Positions 8,937 through 16,496 of a stretch of 64,000 bases of DNA are shown piece by piece. Each line of letters begins with the position of its first letter. Position 1 is the stretch's first letter. The notes beneath the pieces were generated by a model. The model had not been told where the DNA came from. It was given only the letters and a program-made list of their open reading frames with translations, and did no database searches. Origin of the DNA: Tardiphaga sp. 709 (GTDB taxonomy: Bacteria > Pseudomonadota > Alphaproteobacteria > Rhizobiales > Xanthobacteraceae); assembly GCF_032401055.1 (NCBI RefSeq), contig NZ_CP135529.1:5144501-5208500 (forward strand), written 5' to 3'. Both the position numbers and the translations under genes were made by a program.

Positions 8937-9665
8937 TTAGAGAACCAGAATTTCTGTGCCTTCGATGGCAATGCACGTGAGGATGCCGCTGCGCCACGCA
9001 CCTGTGTCAATATTCACACGGTTATCTCTAATATCTGCATGGGGAACCGGCGTGTGTCCGTGCACCACATAGACGCCATGATCGCGCTTTGAATCCAGAA
9101 ACTCGTCCCTGATCCACATCAGATCATGCGGATCTTGAGACGAGAGCGGTACATTGGGACGAATGCCCGCGTGAACGAACAAGAAGTCGCCGCATCTGAT
9201 ATTGTTCCGCAGGCAACGCAGGAAAGCGTCATGCGCCGGAGGGAATGCGGCGTGAAAGGCTTTCTGCACGTCGCGGGCCGTTGCCGTGCGCGATGGAGAA
9301 ACGCCATAGGACGCGAGTGTCTGAAGTCCGCCCAGTTGGCGCCAGTGCTCAAGCACGCTGGCATCCTCCAGGAAGTCTTCCATGATGGCTTCGTGATTGC
9401 CGCGTAGGCAGATTGCATGGTTGTGCACCATGCGGACTGCCAGCAAATCGATCACACCTTTCGAATCTGCGCCACGATCGATGTAATCGCCGATATAGAC
9501 TTCCGCCGCATATGTGATCGGGCGACGTCGGATGTCCTCATCGATGCGCGCGATGGTTTCCTGCAGCAGGTCGGCGCGTCCGTGAATATCACCGATGGCA
9601 TAGATACGCGTATCGGGCGGCAGTGCCGCCTTGTTCGAATCTGACCTGGAGAGGGAGCGCGGCAT
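8937..9665 (-). CDS. PPP-family metallophosphatase (serine/threonine-type protein phosphatase)
   Basis: A 242-aa cytoplasmic phosphoesterase with all PPP signature motifs in order: YAIGDIHGR, YIGDYIDRGADS, CLRGNHE, a later HAGI and YVVHGHTP. These provide the Asp, His and Asn ligands for two metal ions. Bacterial members of this size dephosphorylate proteins (PrpA/PrpB type) or dinucleotides. The ATG at 9665 is used; an upstream TTG at 9674 is also in frame. It lies between the wza-like gene and the plus-strand exopolysaccharide genes. No low-molecular-weight Wzb-type tyrosine phosphatase is visible in the window, so a role opposing the Wzc-like kinase is possible but is inference only. Confidence 0.85.
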   Translation of the reverse strand: MPRSLSRSDSNKAALPPDTRIYAIGDIHGRADLLQETIARIDEDIRRRPITYAAEVYIGDYIDRGADSKGVIDLLAVRMVHNHAICLRGNHEAIMEDFLEDASVLEHWRQLGGLQTLASYGVSPSRTATARDVQKAFHAAFPPAHDAFLRCLRNNIRCGDFLFVHAGIRPNVPLSSQDPHDLMWIRDEFLDSKRDHGVYVVHGHTPVPHADIRDNRVNIDTGAWRSGILTCIAIEGTEILVL

Positions 9666-9759
9666 TTCGCGCAAGCTACGATCAGGGAACCGTCGCGGTC
9701 AAATTCAATCGGCCGCGCAACGCCTTGGGACTCATAAAGCTTTGGGGATAGCGATGAGC

Positions 9760-10023
9760 TCAGAAGAAAATGATGCGAACCGCGACGATCACAACGACCC
9801 AGACGGCCGCGTTGATAAGAAGAAGTCTGTTTCGCAGTTTGCGGCCAGATGCGTTACGCACATCGCTGGCAGAACTATCCACAGGGCTCGAGATCGCCGC
9901 CTTATCCACGGCGATCGCGCGCGGGGGAAATGAAATGTCCCCTGTAGTCATCTGAGGTGTTCGTCGAGCGACCATGGCGATGCCGAAATATCTGGCGGAG
10001 TGAGCAGTCTCAGTGCGCAACAT
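9760..10023 (-). CDS. hypothetical protein with C-terminal membrane helix
   Basis: An 87-aa frame whose C-terminus is a clear membrane anchor, RNRLLLINAAVWVVVIVAVRIIFF, preceded by a polar region rich in Ser, Ala and Arg. I do not recognise a family. A basic stretch directly before one long hydrophobic segment at the very end suggests a tail-anchored or single-pass protein. Starts at 10023 and 9975 are both possible, and neither has a strong ribosome binding site. It shares strand and neighbourhood with the PPP-type phosphatase gene and could be co-transcribed with it. Coding status is moderately supported by the membrane segment only. Confidence 0.45.
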   Translation of the reverse strand: MLRTETAHSARYFGIAMVARRTPQMTTGDISFPPRAIAVDKAAISSPVDSSASDVRNASGRKLRNRLLLINAAVWVVVIVAVRIIFF

Positions 10024-10358
10024 AATGGGCGCGCTTTAGTATCGAGTGAAAAATCAAGCTCGAATCGATTGCCGCTTGGTGGCGATTTGTTAATTGCGAA
10101 GATCATGCACCCGATCTCGCAGCGACGCGATGCAATTCATCGATCTGCGTCGTGTAATTATTTTGCATGGCTGCTGTGAGCGTGATGCAGCGCAACAGAC
10201 GGACAAAACGATCTAAGCGCTTCCGTGCACAACGAATTTTGCGCGCCGCACAATTATATCAATATTGCGACTGCGTAATGTTACACGCCAATACCGTTTT
10301 GCCGCCCTAATTCGTTCGCACAGTTAAGAAATCTTCAGTGATGAAGGTTCTTGCTGAT
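10024..10358 (+). other. AT-rich intergenic region upstream of the sugar transferase gene
   Basis: No gene is seen. The stretch is locally AT-rich (for example around 10140-10300), as expected of a promoter region between divergent genes. It carries the 11-mer GATTGCCGCTT (10067-10077) also found upstream of the outer-membrane protein gene. I could not assign a promoter with confidence. Confidence 0.3.
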
Positions 10359-10394
10359 CGACGAAGATGGTTTCGCAATTGCGAATGTTCGTCG
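10359..10394 (+). promoter_or_regulatory. nested inverted repeats in the sugar transferase leader
   Basis: Outer arms CGACGAA (10359-10365) and TTCGTCG (10388-10394) enclose the perfect 14-bp palindrome TTCGCAATTGCGAA (10372-10385). The element lies about 90 nt upstream of the start codon at 10484. It may be an operator or, if transcribed, a leader structure. Confidence 0.45.
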
Positions 10395-10415
10395 AAGGGA
10401 AGGGTTCTGAATTCG

Positions 10416-10436
10416 CATGCCTGCCACATAGGCATG
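10416..10436 (+). promoter_or_regulatory. leader hairpin upstream of the sugar transferase gene
   Basis: CATGCCT (10416-10422) pairs perfectly with AGGCATG (10430-10436) around a 7-nt loop. It lies between the nested palindrome and the ribosome binding site at 10471-10476, so it would be in the 5' untranslated region of most possible transcripts. Confidence 0.4.
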
Positions 10437-10483
10437 TTTCTGTTCGATTATCGCGCACCAAAGTTCCAGCAGGGAGCGAGAGC

Positions 10484-11251
10484 ATGGCCTCTACAGTTTC
10501 AGTTGGTTTTGATCGCAACAAGGTGACACCGCTCTGGAAGGAGCGGCAGTTCATTTCTGTGCGGCCGGTCGAGTTTGCCGGCCACGGGTCCTATCGCAAC
10601 AGCGCCTATCGCAGCCGCCGGACGAACCAGGTTGCCCGGTGCGAGCCGTCGGAGTCGATTGCCAAGCGATTGTTCGACATTGTGGCCGCGGGCTCGGCCT
10701 TGCTGTTTCTTGCGCCGCTGCTGATCACGATTGCAATCATCATCAAGGCGACCTCGCCGGGACCGGTGTTCTTTACCCAGTATCGCTACGGCTACCGCAA
10801 CCGCTTCTTCAAGATCTACAAGTTCCGCTCGATGCGCACCGATGCCGGCGATAAGCGCGGCATTCAGCAGACGGTCGAAGGCGACGCCCGGGTGACGCGG
10901 ATCGGCAAGCTGCTGCGCAAGACTAGCCTCGACGAAATTCCGCAGCTTATCAACGTGCTCAAGGGCGATATGTCTCTGGTTGGGCCGCGGCCCCATGTGC
11001 CGGGCATGCTGGCCGCCAACGTGCTCTATGAAGATCTCGTGCCGTATTACTTTACGCGTCATAGCGCACGGCCCGGCATCACCGGCCTGGCCCAGGTGAG
11101 CGGCTGCCGCGGCAGCACTGTCGAGGCGCCCCGGGCGATCTCGCGCATCGATTACGACCTCGAATATATCGAGAAATGGTCGATGCGTATGGACATCATG
11201 ATCATCGTGCAGACTGTTCGGCGCGAATTCCTCTCCGGTAATGCCTTCTGA
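10484..11251 (+). CDS. ExoY-like undecaprenyl-phosphate sugar transferase (priming enzyme)
   Basis: A 255-aa bacterial sugar transferase (PF02397 type) that would start repeat-unit synthesis by moving a sugar-1-phosphate from an NDP-sugar to undecaprenyl phosphate at the inner membrane. After a basic N-terminus comes one membrane segment, [22 protein letters not shown], then the catalytic signatures [41 protein letters not shown] and [12 protein letters not shown]. It lacks the N-terminal multi-helix domain of WbaP/PssY types and so is ExoY-like in length. The ATG at 10484 has AGGGAG 7 nt upstream; the longer frame from 10367 has no such support. It probably heads a plus-strand set with the FkbM methyltransferase and ugd. 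Confidence 0.92.
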   Translation: MASTVSVGFDRNKVTPLWKERQFISVRPVEFAGHGSYRNSAYRSRRTNQVARCEPSESIAKRLFDIVAAGSALLFLAPLLITIAIIIKATSPGPVFFTQYRYGYRNRFFKIYKFRSMRTDAGDKRGIQQTVEGDARVTRIGKLLRKTSLDEIPQLINVLKGDMSLVGPRPHVPGMLAANVLYEDLVPYYFTRHSARPGITGLAQVSGCRGSTVEAPRAISRIDYDLEYIEKWSMRMDIMIIVQTVRREFLSGNAF

Positions 11252-11377
11252 CGCCCACGACCGATTGAGCGGCGGCATCGATCACACCACACATCGCAGG
11301 CATTGCGCTGGCGGACCCCCGTCCGGCGCCCGGAATTGTTTTGCCTTGAAACCAGCCTCGAACGAAGGGTGACAGCC

Positions 11378-12169
11378 ATGACGGCGACGCAACGGACCAA
11401 GCAACTCCTGAAAGACGCTTTCCCGTCGATGTATCTGCGCTGGCGCTTCATGAAGCGTCCCAAATCGGCGGAGCGTGAACTGGCCTATCTCGACAAGATC
11501 GTGCCGCAGGGTGCTGTCACGGTGGATGTCGGCGCCAATTGCGGTCTCTATACCCAGCAACTGGCGCGGCTGTCCGGTCAGGTCCATGCGTTCGAGCCGT
11601 CGCACGAGATGGCCGATCTGCTCCGGCGCACCTCCGCGTCCAATGTCCGCATTCATGAAGTGGCTCTCTCGGATCATGAAGGCGATGCCGAGCTCTATAC
11701 GCCGCAAGGCGAGGATGGCCTTGTTTACGGGCGGGCATCGCTTGAACAGCAATATGAGCCGTCCGTGAAGCAACTGATCACCACGCATGTTCCATTGGCG
11801 CGTCTCGATGGCGTTGTGCGCGAGGACGTGTCCTTCGTGAAGGTGGACGTCGAGGGGCACGAGTTGAGCGTCTTGCATGGTGCCGTCGGCCTGATCGACC
11901 GGTGCCAGCCGGTCTTCCTTGTCGAGGCAGAGGATCGTCACCGTGCCGAGGCGACGCGCTCGGTGTTCGATTTCTTTCGCGACAAGTCCTATCGGGGCTT
12001 CTTCCTCCAGGACGACGAGGTGATCTCCATCGATCATTTCAACGCCGGGGAAATGCAGGACGCCGATGCGCTGTTGCCCAATGGTGGCCGTAAACCCGGG
12101 CAAGCTTACGTCAACAACTTCTTTTTCTTTCCGCAGCATCTCGACGGCGAGTTGATCCTCAACAGCTGA
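11378..12169 (+). CDS. FkbM family methyltransferase
   Basis: A 263-aa SAM-dependent methyltransferase. The SAM-binding fold is seen in VTVDVGANCGLYTQQLARL (motif I), VHAFEPS (motif II, acidic residue) and VSFVKVDVEGHELSVLHGA, the FkbM signature. FkbM-type enzymes in polysaccharide loci O-methylate sugars. The ATG at 11378 follows a GAAGGGTGA ribosome binding site; the upstream in-frame start at 11303 lacks one. It sits between the priming sugar transferase and UDP-glucose dehydrogenase genes, which suggests methylation of a sugar in the same exopolysaccharide, perhaps glucuronate. The acceptor is not known from sequence. Confidence 0.9.
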   Translation: MTATQRTKQLLKDAFPSMYLRWRFMKRPKSAERELAYLDKIVPQGAVTVDVGANCGLYTQQLARLSGQVHAFEPSHEMADLLRRTSASNVRIHEVALSDHEGDAELYTPQGEDGLVYGRASLEQQYEPSVKQLITTHVPLARLDGVVREDVSFVKVDVEGHELSVLHGAVGLIDRCQPVFLVEAEDRHRAEATRSVFDFFRDKSYRGFFLQDDEVISIDHFNAGEMQDADALLPNGGRKPGQAYVNNFFFFPQHLDGELILNS

Positions 12170-12240
12170 GGCGCATGCGGAATTCTCGGGGGATGTCCGG
12201 GTCGTTCTGACCGCGGACTGTTTACAAGACAGGACATGCA

Positions 12241-13560
12241 ATGCGAATTGCCATGATTGGCGCTGGCTATGTGGGGCTCGTGTCGGGGGCGTGCTTTTCG
12301 GACTTCGGCCATCACGTCACCTGTGTCGATACGGATCAGGGAAAGATTGATGCGCTGAACAACGGTGAGATTCCGATCCATGAGCCTGGTCTCGATGCAC
12401 TGGTCGCGAGCAATGCCAAGCAGGGACGGCTGAAATTCGTTACCGATGTCACATCTGCTGTCGGTGCGGCCGAGGTGGTGTTCATCGCCGTCGGCACGCC
12501 GTCGCGGCGCGGTGACGGTCATGCGGACCTGTCCTATGTCTATGCAGCGGCGCGCGAGATTGCGAAGGCCATCAAGAAGTTCACCGTGGTGGTCAACAAG
12601 TCGACGGTGCCGGTCGGTTCCGGCGACGAGGTCGAGCGCATCATTCGCGAGGAGAACCCGGAGGCCGAATTCGCCGTGGTCTCGAATCCGGAGTTCCTGC
12701 GCGAAGGCGCGGCAATCAGAGACTTCAAACATCCCGACCGTATCGTCATCGGTTCCAGCGACCAGCGCGCCAAGGATGTCATGGCGGAAGTCTACCGGCC
12801 GCTGCATCTCAATTCGTCGCCGATCATGTATACGGATCGCCGCACGGCCGAACTGACCAAATACGCCGCCAATTCATTCCTGGCCACGAAAGTCGCCTTC
12901 ATCAACGAGATCGCCGATCTCGCCGAGAAGGTTGGTGCCAATGTGCAGGAAGTCGCGCGGGGCATCGGCCTCGACAACCGAATCGGCCTGAAATTCCTGC
13001 ACGCCGGACCGGGCTATGGCGGCTCGTGTTTTCCGAAGGACACGCTGGCACTGATCAAGACGGGCCAGGATTACGAAGCGCCGCTGCGCATCGTCGAGAC
13101 CGTGGTTGCCGTCAACGACCAGCGCAAACGCGCGATGGCGCGCAAGGTCGCGCATGCCTTCGGCGGCAATCTGCGCGGCAAGTCCATCGCCATTCTCGGC
13201 GTGACCTTCAAGCCGAACACGGACGACATGCGCGATGCGCCGTCGATCCCGTTGATCACTGCGCTGCAGGATATGGGGGCTGAGGTGCGGGTCTATGATC
13301 CCGTGGGCATGGAGCAGGCGAAGAAGGTGTTTGAAAACGTCACCTTTTGCGAAGGCCCATATGAATGTGCCCGCGGGTGTCACGCCATGGTCATCGTCAC
13401 CGAGTGGGAGCAGTTCCGCGCGCTCGATCTCAAGGAGATGGCGGCGATCATGGCCTGTCCGGTGATCATCGATCTCCGCAACATCTATTCGCCGGATGAA
13501 GTGACGCGGAACGGATTTCTTTACAGCGGCATCGGGCGGCCGCAAGCAGTGGCTTACTAG
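12241..13560 (+). CDS. ugd: UDP-glucose 6-dehydrogenase
   Basis: A 439-aa enzyme that oxidises UDP-glucose to UDP-glucuronate with two NAD+, supplying acidic sugar for the exopolysaccharide. The N-terminal Rossmann motif is MRIAMIGAGYVGLVSG. The central part has VNKSTVPVGSG and SNPEFLREG, and the catalytic cysteine lies in GGSCFPKDT (Cys263). The C-terminal UDP-binding domain carries ILGVTFKPNTDDMRDAPS. Length is standard for the family. An AGGAC ribosome binding site precedes the ATG. It is the last plus-strand gene of the exopolysaccharide group. Confidence 0.96.
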   Translation: MRIAMIGAGYVGLVSGACFSDFGHHVTCVDTDQGKIDALNNGEIPIHEPGLDALVASNAKQGRLKFVTDVTSAVGAAEVVFIAVGTPSRRGDGHADLSYVYAAAREIAKAIKKFTVVVNKSTVPVGSGDEVERIIREENPEAEFAVVSNPEFLREGAAIRDFKHPDRIVIGSSDQRAKDVMAEVYRPLHLNSSPIMYTDRRTAELTKYAANSFLATKVAFINEIADLAEKVGANVQEVARGIGLDNRIGLKFLHAGPGYGGSCFPKDTLALIKTGQDYEAPLRIVETVVAVNDQRKRAMARKVAHAFGGNLRGKSIAILGVTFKPNTDDMRDAPSIPLITALQDMGAEVRVYDPVGMEQAKKVFENVTFCEGPYECARGCHAMVIVTEWEQFRALDLKEMAAIMACPVIIDLRNIYSPDEVTRNGFLYSGIGRPQAVAY

Positions 13561-13600
13561 CTCGCGCATCTGCGCAGATACGGGGAGGCGCGCAGTGTTC

Positions 13601-14062
13601 TTACTGCGTCGCTTCCTCCGTCGTGCCGGGCGCAGTCGCATGTTCGCTTCGCGGCGTCGGGGAGGCGTCGTTATAGCTTTCAGTCTGGTAGATCGATTCC
13701 AGGTCGCTGCCGCCGAGATACCAGCTTCCAAGGAAATATGTGGCGCCGATAATGGCTGCGGCCATCACGAGGCCGCGGCCGACCGAGAAGACGATATCGG
13801 CCTTCGTGACTTTATGCGGAGCGATCTTGTCCATGAAGGCGTCCCTATGGGGCATGCCGCTATCCTGCAACGGCGTGGTCCAGTTGGTGCTCAGGAATTC
13901 GAGCGCAAGCAACAGCGCAATCAATCCCGGACAGTGTAGCGTTATCGACCTGACATGTCTGCTGAAAATGCCGAGATCGTCGCGTAGCAGAGAACCGATT
14001 GAATATGCGAATAATGCGGCGCTCAGACCGCAGATCGCCAGAATCACAATCAGTTTCGGCAT
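13601..14062 (-). CDS. hypothetical inner-membrane protein
   Basis: A protein of about 153 aa that I do not recognise. It has hydrophobic segments at the N-terminus (LIVILAICGLSAALFAYSIG), in the middle (LIALLLALEFLST) and near residue 110 (GLVMAAAIIGATYFLGSWYL). The C-terminal tail is polar and Thr/Ser/Glu-rich. The start at 14062 is preferred because the hydrophobic segment begins at once; 14071 is three codons upstream. It is convergent with ugd and may share a weak bidirectional hairpin in the 40-bp gap. Membrane topology is seen in the sequence; function is unknown. Confidence 0.6.
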   Translation of the reverse strand: MPKLIVILAICGLSAALFAYSIGSLLRDDLGIFSRHVRSITLHCPGLIALLLALEFLSTNWTTPLQDSGMPHRDAFMDKIAPHKVTKADIVFSVGRGLVMAAAIIGATYFLGSWYLGGSDLESIYQTESYNDASPTPRSEHATAPGTTEEATQ

Positions 14063-14244
14063 CCGCCCCATTTGCGAACATCGCCAATGCGGCTCATTCG
14101 TTCAACCGTCACAATTGCAACAATTCAACCCAGAATGTCGGAATACCGAACACAGGCGCGTGAGCACGAGCTTTCTCCCGTGGAACCTGAGGATGACGCG
14201 AGAGTGACGATGCGTTGCTGGAGTACCGAGGTTATGATCGCACT

Positions 14245-14580
14245 ATGAGACAAACTACATTTATACTGGCACTTGCCACCGTGATCGCCTCGCCGATCTA
14301 TGCGAACGAAATCGATCAGATGGCGAACAATCTGGAAACAAGCTGTTCGAACCACTTTCGCAAGCGGCCGAACAAACCTTCGAGCGATTCCAAAAAGTTC
14401 TGCAGCTGTTTTGCCGGAACCTTCACATCGACCATCTCGCTGCGGGAACTCGATGCCGCAAATGGGGTGGTAACATCGGAAATTCAGGAACAATTCGAGC
14501 GCGCTGCGGAGTTTTGCGGCCGCGACGTGGCGCCGTCCGTCGCGCAGGCGGGTAGGGCATGGATCATGGAATCCAACTGA
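14245..14580 (+). CDS. hypothetical periplasmic protein with four cysteines
   Basis: An exported protein of 111 aa. The signal peptide MRQTTFILALATVIASPIYA ends in a typical Ala-x-Ala-like site. The mature part carries a Cys in LETSCSNHF, two in FCSCF and one in FCGRD, a spacing that suggests two disulfides. The ATG at 14245 is chosen because it begins the signal peptide; an in-frame start 30 nt upstream would add residues ahead of it. No family is recognised. It is followed by two more small genes on the same strand that encode a membrane peptide and another secreted protein. Confidence 0.65.
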   Translation: MRQTTFILALATVIASPIYANEIDQMANNLETSCSNHFRKRPNKPSSDSKKFCSCFAGTFTSTISLRELDAANGVVTSEIQEQFERAAEFCGRDVAPSVAQAGRAWIMESN

Positions 14581-14702
14581 CCCGCGAATCCCGGCGATCA
14601 TTGTCGGCTGTTACCCTGACTCACTGTCGCCTCATTTGACCGCAAGTCTTTACTTGCTGGCAAAGTGGGACAAATCTTGCGCCGGCATTTGGGGACTGCT
14701 CA

Positions 14703-14882
14703 TTGACTGACTCTCGTTTCAAGGCGCAAGTGGCGTCTCGCATGCCTATGCTCCGATTCAAGGAGTCGAAGCTCAGGCAGAAGGTCGGTTCCGCCATCGA
14801 GGCGGTTTCGATTGCATGCGCCCATATTCTTGCGATCGCGGCCCTGGTGATAATCGGCGGTCTCGTCATCTATGTGAGATAA
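14703..14882 (+). CDS. small single-pass membrane protein (tentative)
   Basis: A 59-codon frame from a TTG at 14703 with GGGGA 7 nt upstream. The product is basic in its first half (RFKESKLRQKVG) and ends in one hydrophobic helix, IACAHILAIAALVIIGGLVIYV, then Arg. It ends 5 nt before the GTG of the next small secreted protein, which supports co-translation. It is too short for a family call. Support comes from the membrane segment, the ribosome binding site and the tight spacing. Confidence 0.4.
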   Translation: MTDSRFKAQVASRMPMLRFKESKLRQKVGSAIEAVSIACAHILAIAALVIIGGLVIYVR

Positions 14883-14887
14883 TCGTC

Positions 14888-15124
14888 GTGCGTACTATTC
14901 TACTTGGACTGTTCCTGACGGCCGTCGCCCAGCCGTGTTTCGCGCAAAAATTTCTCTCCTTCGAACCTCTGATGATGGATCCGTATGCGACCGTGTTCGT
15001 CGACAACGGTTCGTGTTCGGCGGGCAAGGTGCTGAAGGTACAAGGTGCGCCGAACAACCAGCGTCGCAAGAAGAGCTGTGTGCCAATCAGCGATGTGCGG
15101 CCTGGTGCCGTCAGGGGCAAATAG
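14888..15124 (+). CDS. small secreted protein (DUF6719-like)
   Basis: A 78-aa exported protein starting from GTG at 14888, with signal peptide RTILLGLFLTAVAQPCFAQ. The mature part contains YATVFVDNGSCSAGKVLKVQGA and a second Cys in KKSCVPI, so one disulfide is possible. The pattern of a VDNG/C-x-x-GK motif followed by V-x-G recalls short rhizobial secreted proteins of the DUF6719 type; that name is from memory and should be treated as tentative. A longer frame from 14816 overlaps the preceding small gene and has no signal peptide at its start. Function is unknown. Confidence 0.6.
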   Translation: MRTILLGLFLTAVAQPCFAQKFLSFEPLMMDPYATVFVDNGSCSAGKVLKVQGAPNNQRRKKSCVPISDVRPGAVRGK

Positions 15125-15390
15125 CCAAGGCCGCCCCCAACGGCGCTTACGCCGTTGTCCGCTGTATCACCGGCCAGCCAGCGCCATAGGCGTTGATCGA
15201 TGCGGCGTGTATGCCAAGTGGCTCCTGTGGAATCCGTGCCCAAATGGGCAGCAAAGGCAGAAAATACGGGCTTAATTCGTCGAAAATGCCCACATCCGCG
15301 CGGACGCCCTGACAAGCGGGAACAGCGTTGCTATGGTCGCGCGTACCGGCCGCGACGTGCCGGGTTCCGAATCGAGATGGATAAGTTCAG
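15125..15390. other. 266-bp intergenic region
   Basis: No gene is seen. A short hairpin CGGCG-CTTA-CGCCG near 15141-15154 follows the small secreted protein gene and could end its transcript. The rest shows nothing I can name and presumably holds the promoter of the kinase/phospho-lyase operon. Confidence 0.3.
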
Positions 15391-16455
15391 GTGACATTTG
15401 AGCCTTCCGCGCGTCCGGGTGCAATGCAGGGCGGACTCGCGGCATCGTATATAAATATGACGGATGCTGAGGCCGTCGATCTCGCCCGCGAGCGGTTTGG
15501 CATCGAAGGCCGGCCGACACGCTTTGCCACCGAGAAGGACGATACGTTCAGGATCGCGCCTGTGAGTGGGCCGCGCTTTATCCTGAAGGTTGCGAACCCC
15601 ATCGAGGATATTCCCGAGATTGATCTGCAGGTGCAGGTTCTCGATCACGTCGCGGCACGCGCGCCCGATCTGCCGGTGCCGCGTGTCATTCCCAACGACA
15701 AGGGCGAGCGGCATTTCAATTATCTGGATCGCGCCGGTCAGAACCGGCAGGTGCGGATGATGTCCTATCTCGAAGGCCAGCCTTTGAGTGAGGTGCCGTC
15801 CACTGCGTCGGGCAGGGCCGAGATCGGCAAATTGCTGGCGCGGCTCCGCCTCGCACTGGCGGATTTCAGCCATCCGTCGGATTCCCGGGTTGTCGCATGG
15901 GACGTGAAGAACCTGCTGACGCTGCGCGATCTGCTCGCGGAAATCACTGAGGTGGGCCAGCGTCGCAAGGTCGAGGCTGCGCTGGAGCGTTTCGCCGCCA
16001 TCGAAACCCGACTTAAAAAATGCCGCACGCAGGTGCTGCATAACGATTTCACCCGCTCCAATGTCGTCGTCGATGCGTCGCTGCCGGGTTTCGTCAGTGG
16101 CATCATCGATTTCGGCGATACGGTCCGCACCGCCATCGCCATCGATGCGTCGACGGCGATGCTCAATCAGTTGCCTGTCGCAATGGACGGCGATGTCTTT
16201 GCGGACGGCCGCGATCTCCTCAAAGGCTATCTCTCCGTCGCCGATCTGACCGCGGAAGAACTCAGCCTCATTCCGCATCTGATCTTCTCCCGACTGGCGA
16301 CGCGCTTGCTGCTGTCAAACGCAATGGCCAACCGGGTGCCATCCGTCGCCGCCTATGTCCTGCGCAACAATGAGCAGACCTGGGTGCAGATGGACTGGTT
16401 CATCGCCCGCTCGATGGACGAGCTCTCCGATCAGTTGATGGATTTCGCCAGATAA
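15391..16455 (+). CDS. APH-fold phosphotransferase (hydroxylysine kinase-like)
   Basis: A 354-aa kinase of the aminoglycoside phosphotransferase fold. The nucleotide loop region reads TFRIAPVSGPRFILKVANP, with the ATP-binding Lys. The catalytic loop is VLHNDFTRSNVVVD and the metal-binding segment is GIIDFGDTVRT. Animal hydroxylysine kinase (AGPHD1/HYKK) and bacterial homologues are of this kind. The neighbour 41 bp downstream is a class III PLP enzyme of the phospho-lyase type, so the pair would phosphorylate an amino alcohol and then eliminate phosphate and ammonia. The start is uncertain: GTG at 15391, or ATG at 15424 or 15457. The substrate is not known; hydroxylysine or a related amino alcohol is the best guess. 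Confidence 0.78.
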   Translation: MTFEPSARPGAMQGGLAASYINMTDAEAVDLARERFGIEGRPTRFATEKDDTFRIAPVSGPRFILKVANPIEDIPEIDLQVQVLDHVAARAPDLPVPRVIPNDKGERHFNYLDRAGQNRQVRMMSYLEGQPLSEVPSTASGRAEIGKLLARLRLALADFSHPSDSRVVAWDVKNLLTLRDLLAEITEVGQRRKVEAALERFAAIETRLKKCRTQVLHNDFTRSNVVVDASLPGFVSGIIDFGDTVRTAIAIDASTAMLNQLPVAMDGDVFADGRDLLKGYLSVADLTAEELSLIPHLIFSRLATRLLLSNAMANRVPSVAAYVLRNNEQTWVQMDWFIARSMDELSDQLMDFAR

Positions 16456-16496
16456 TCTCCGCCACATCCGACCCTGCTTCCAGAGGAAACAACAAC

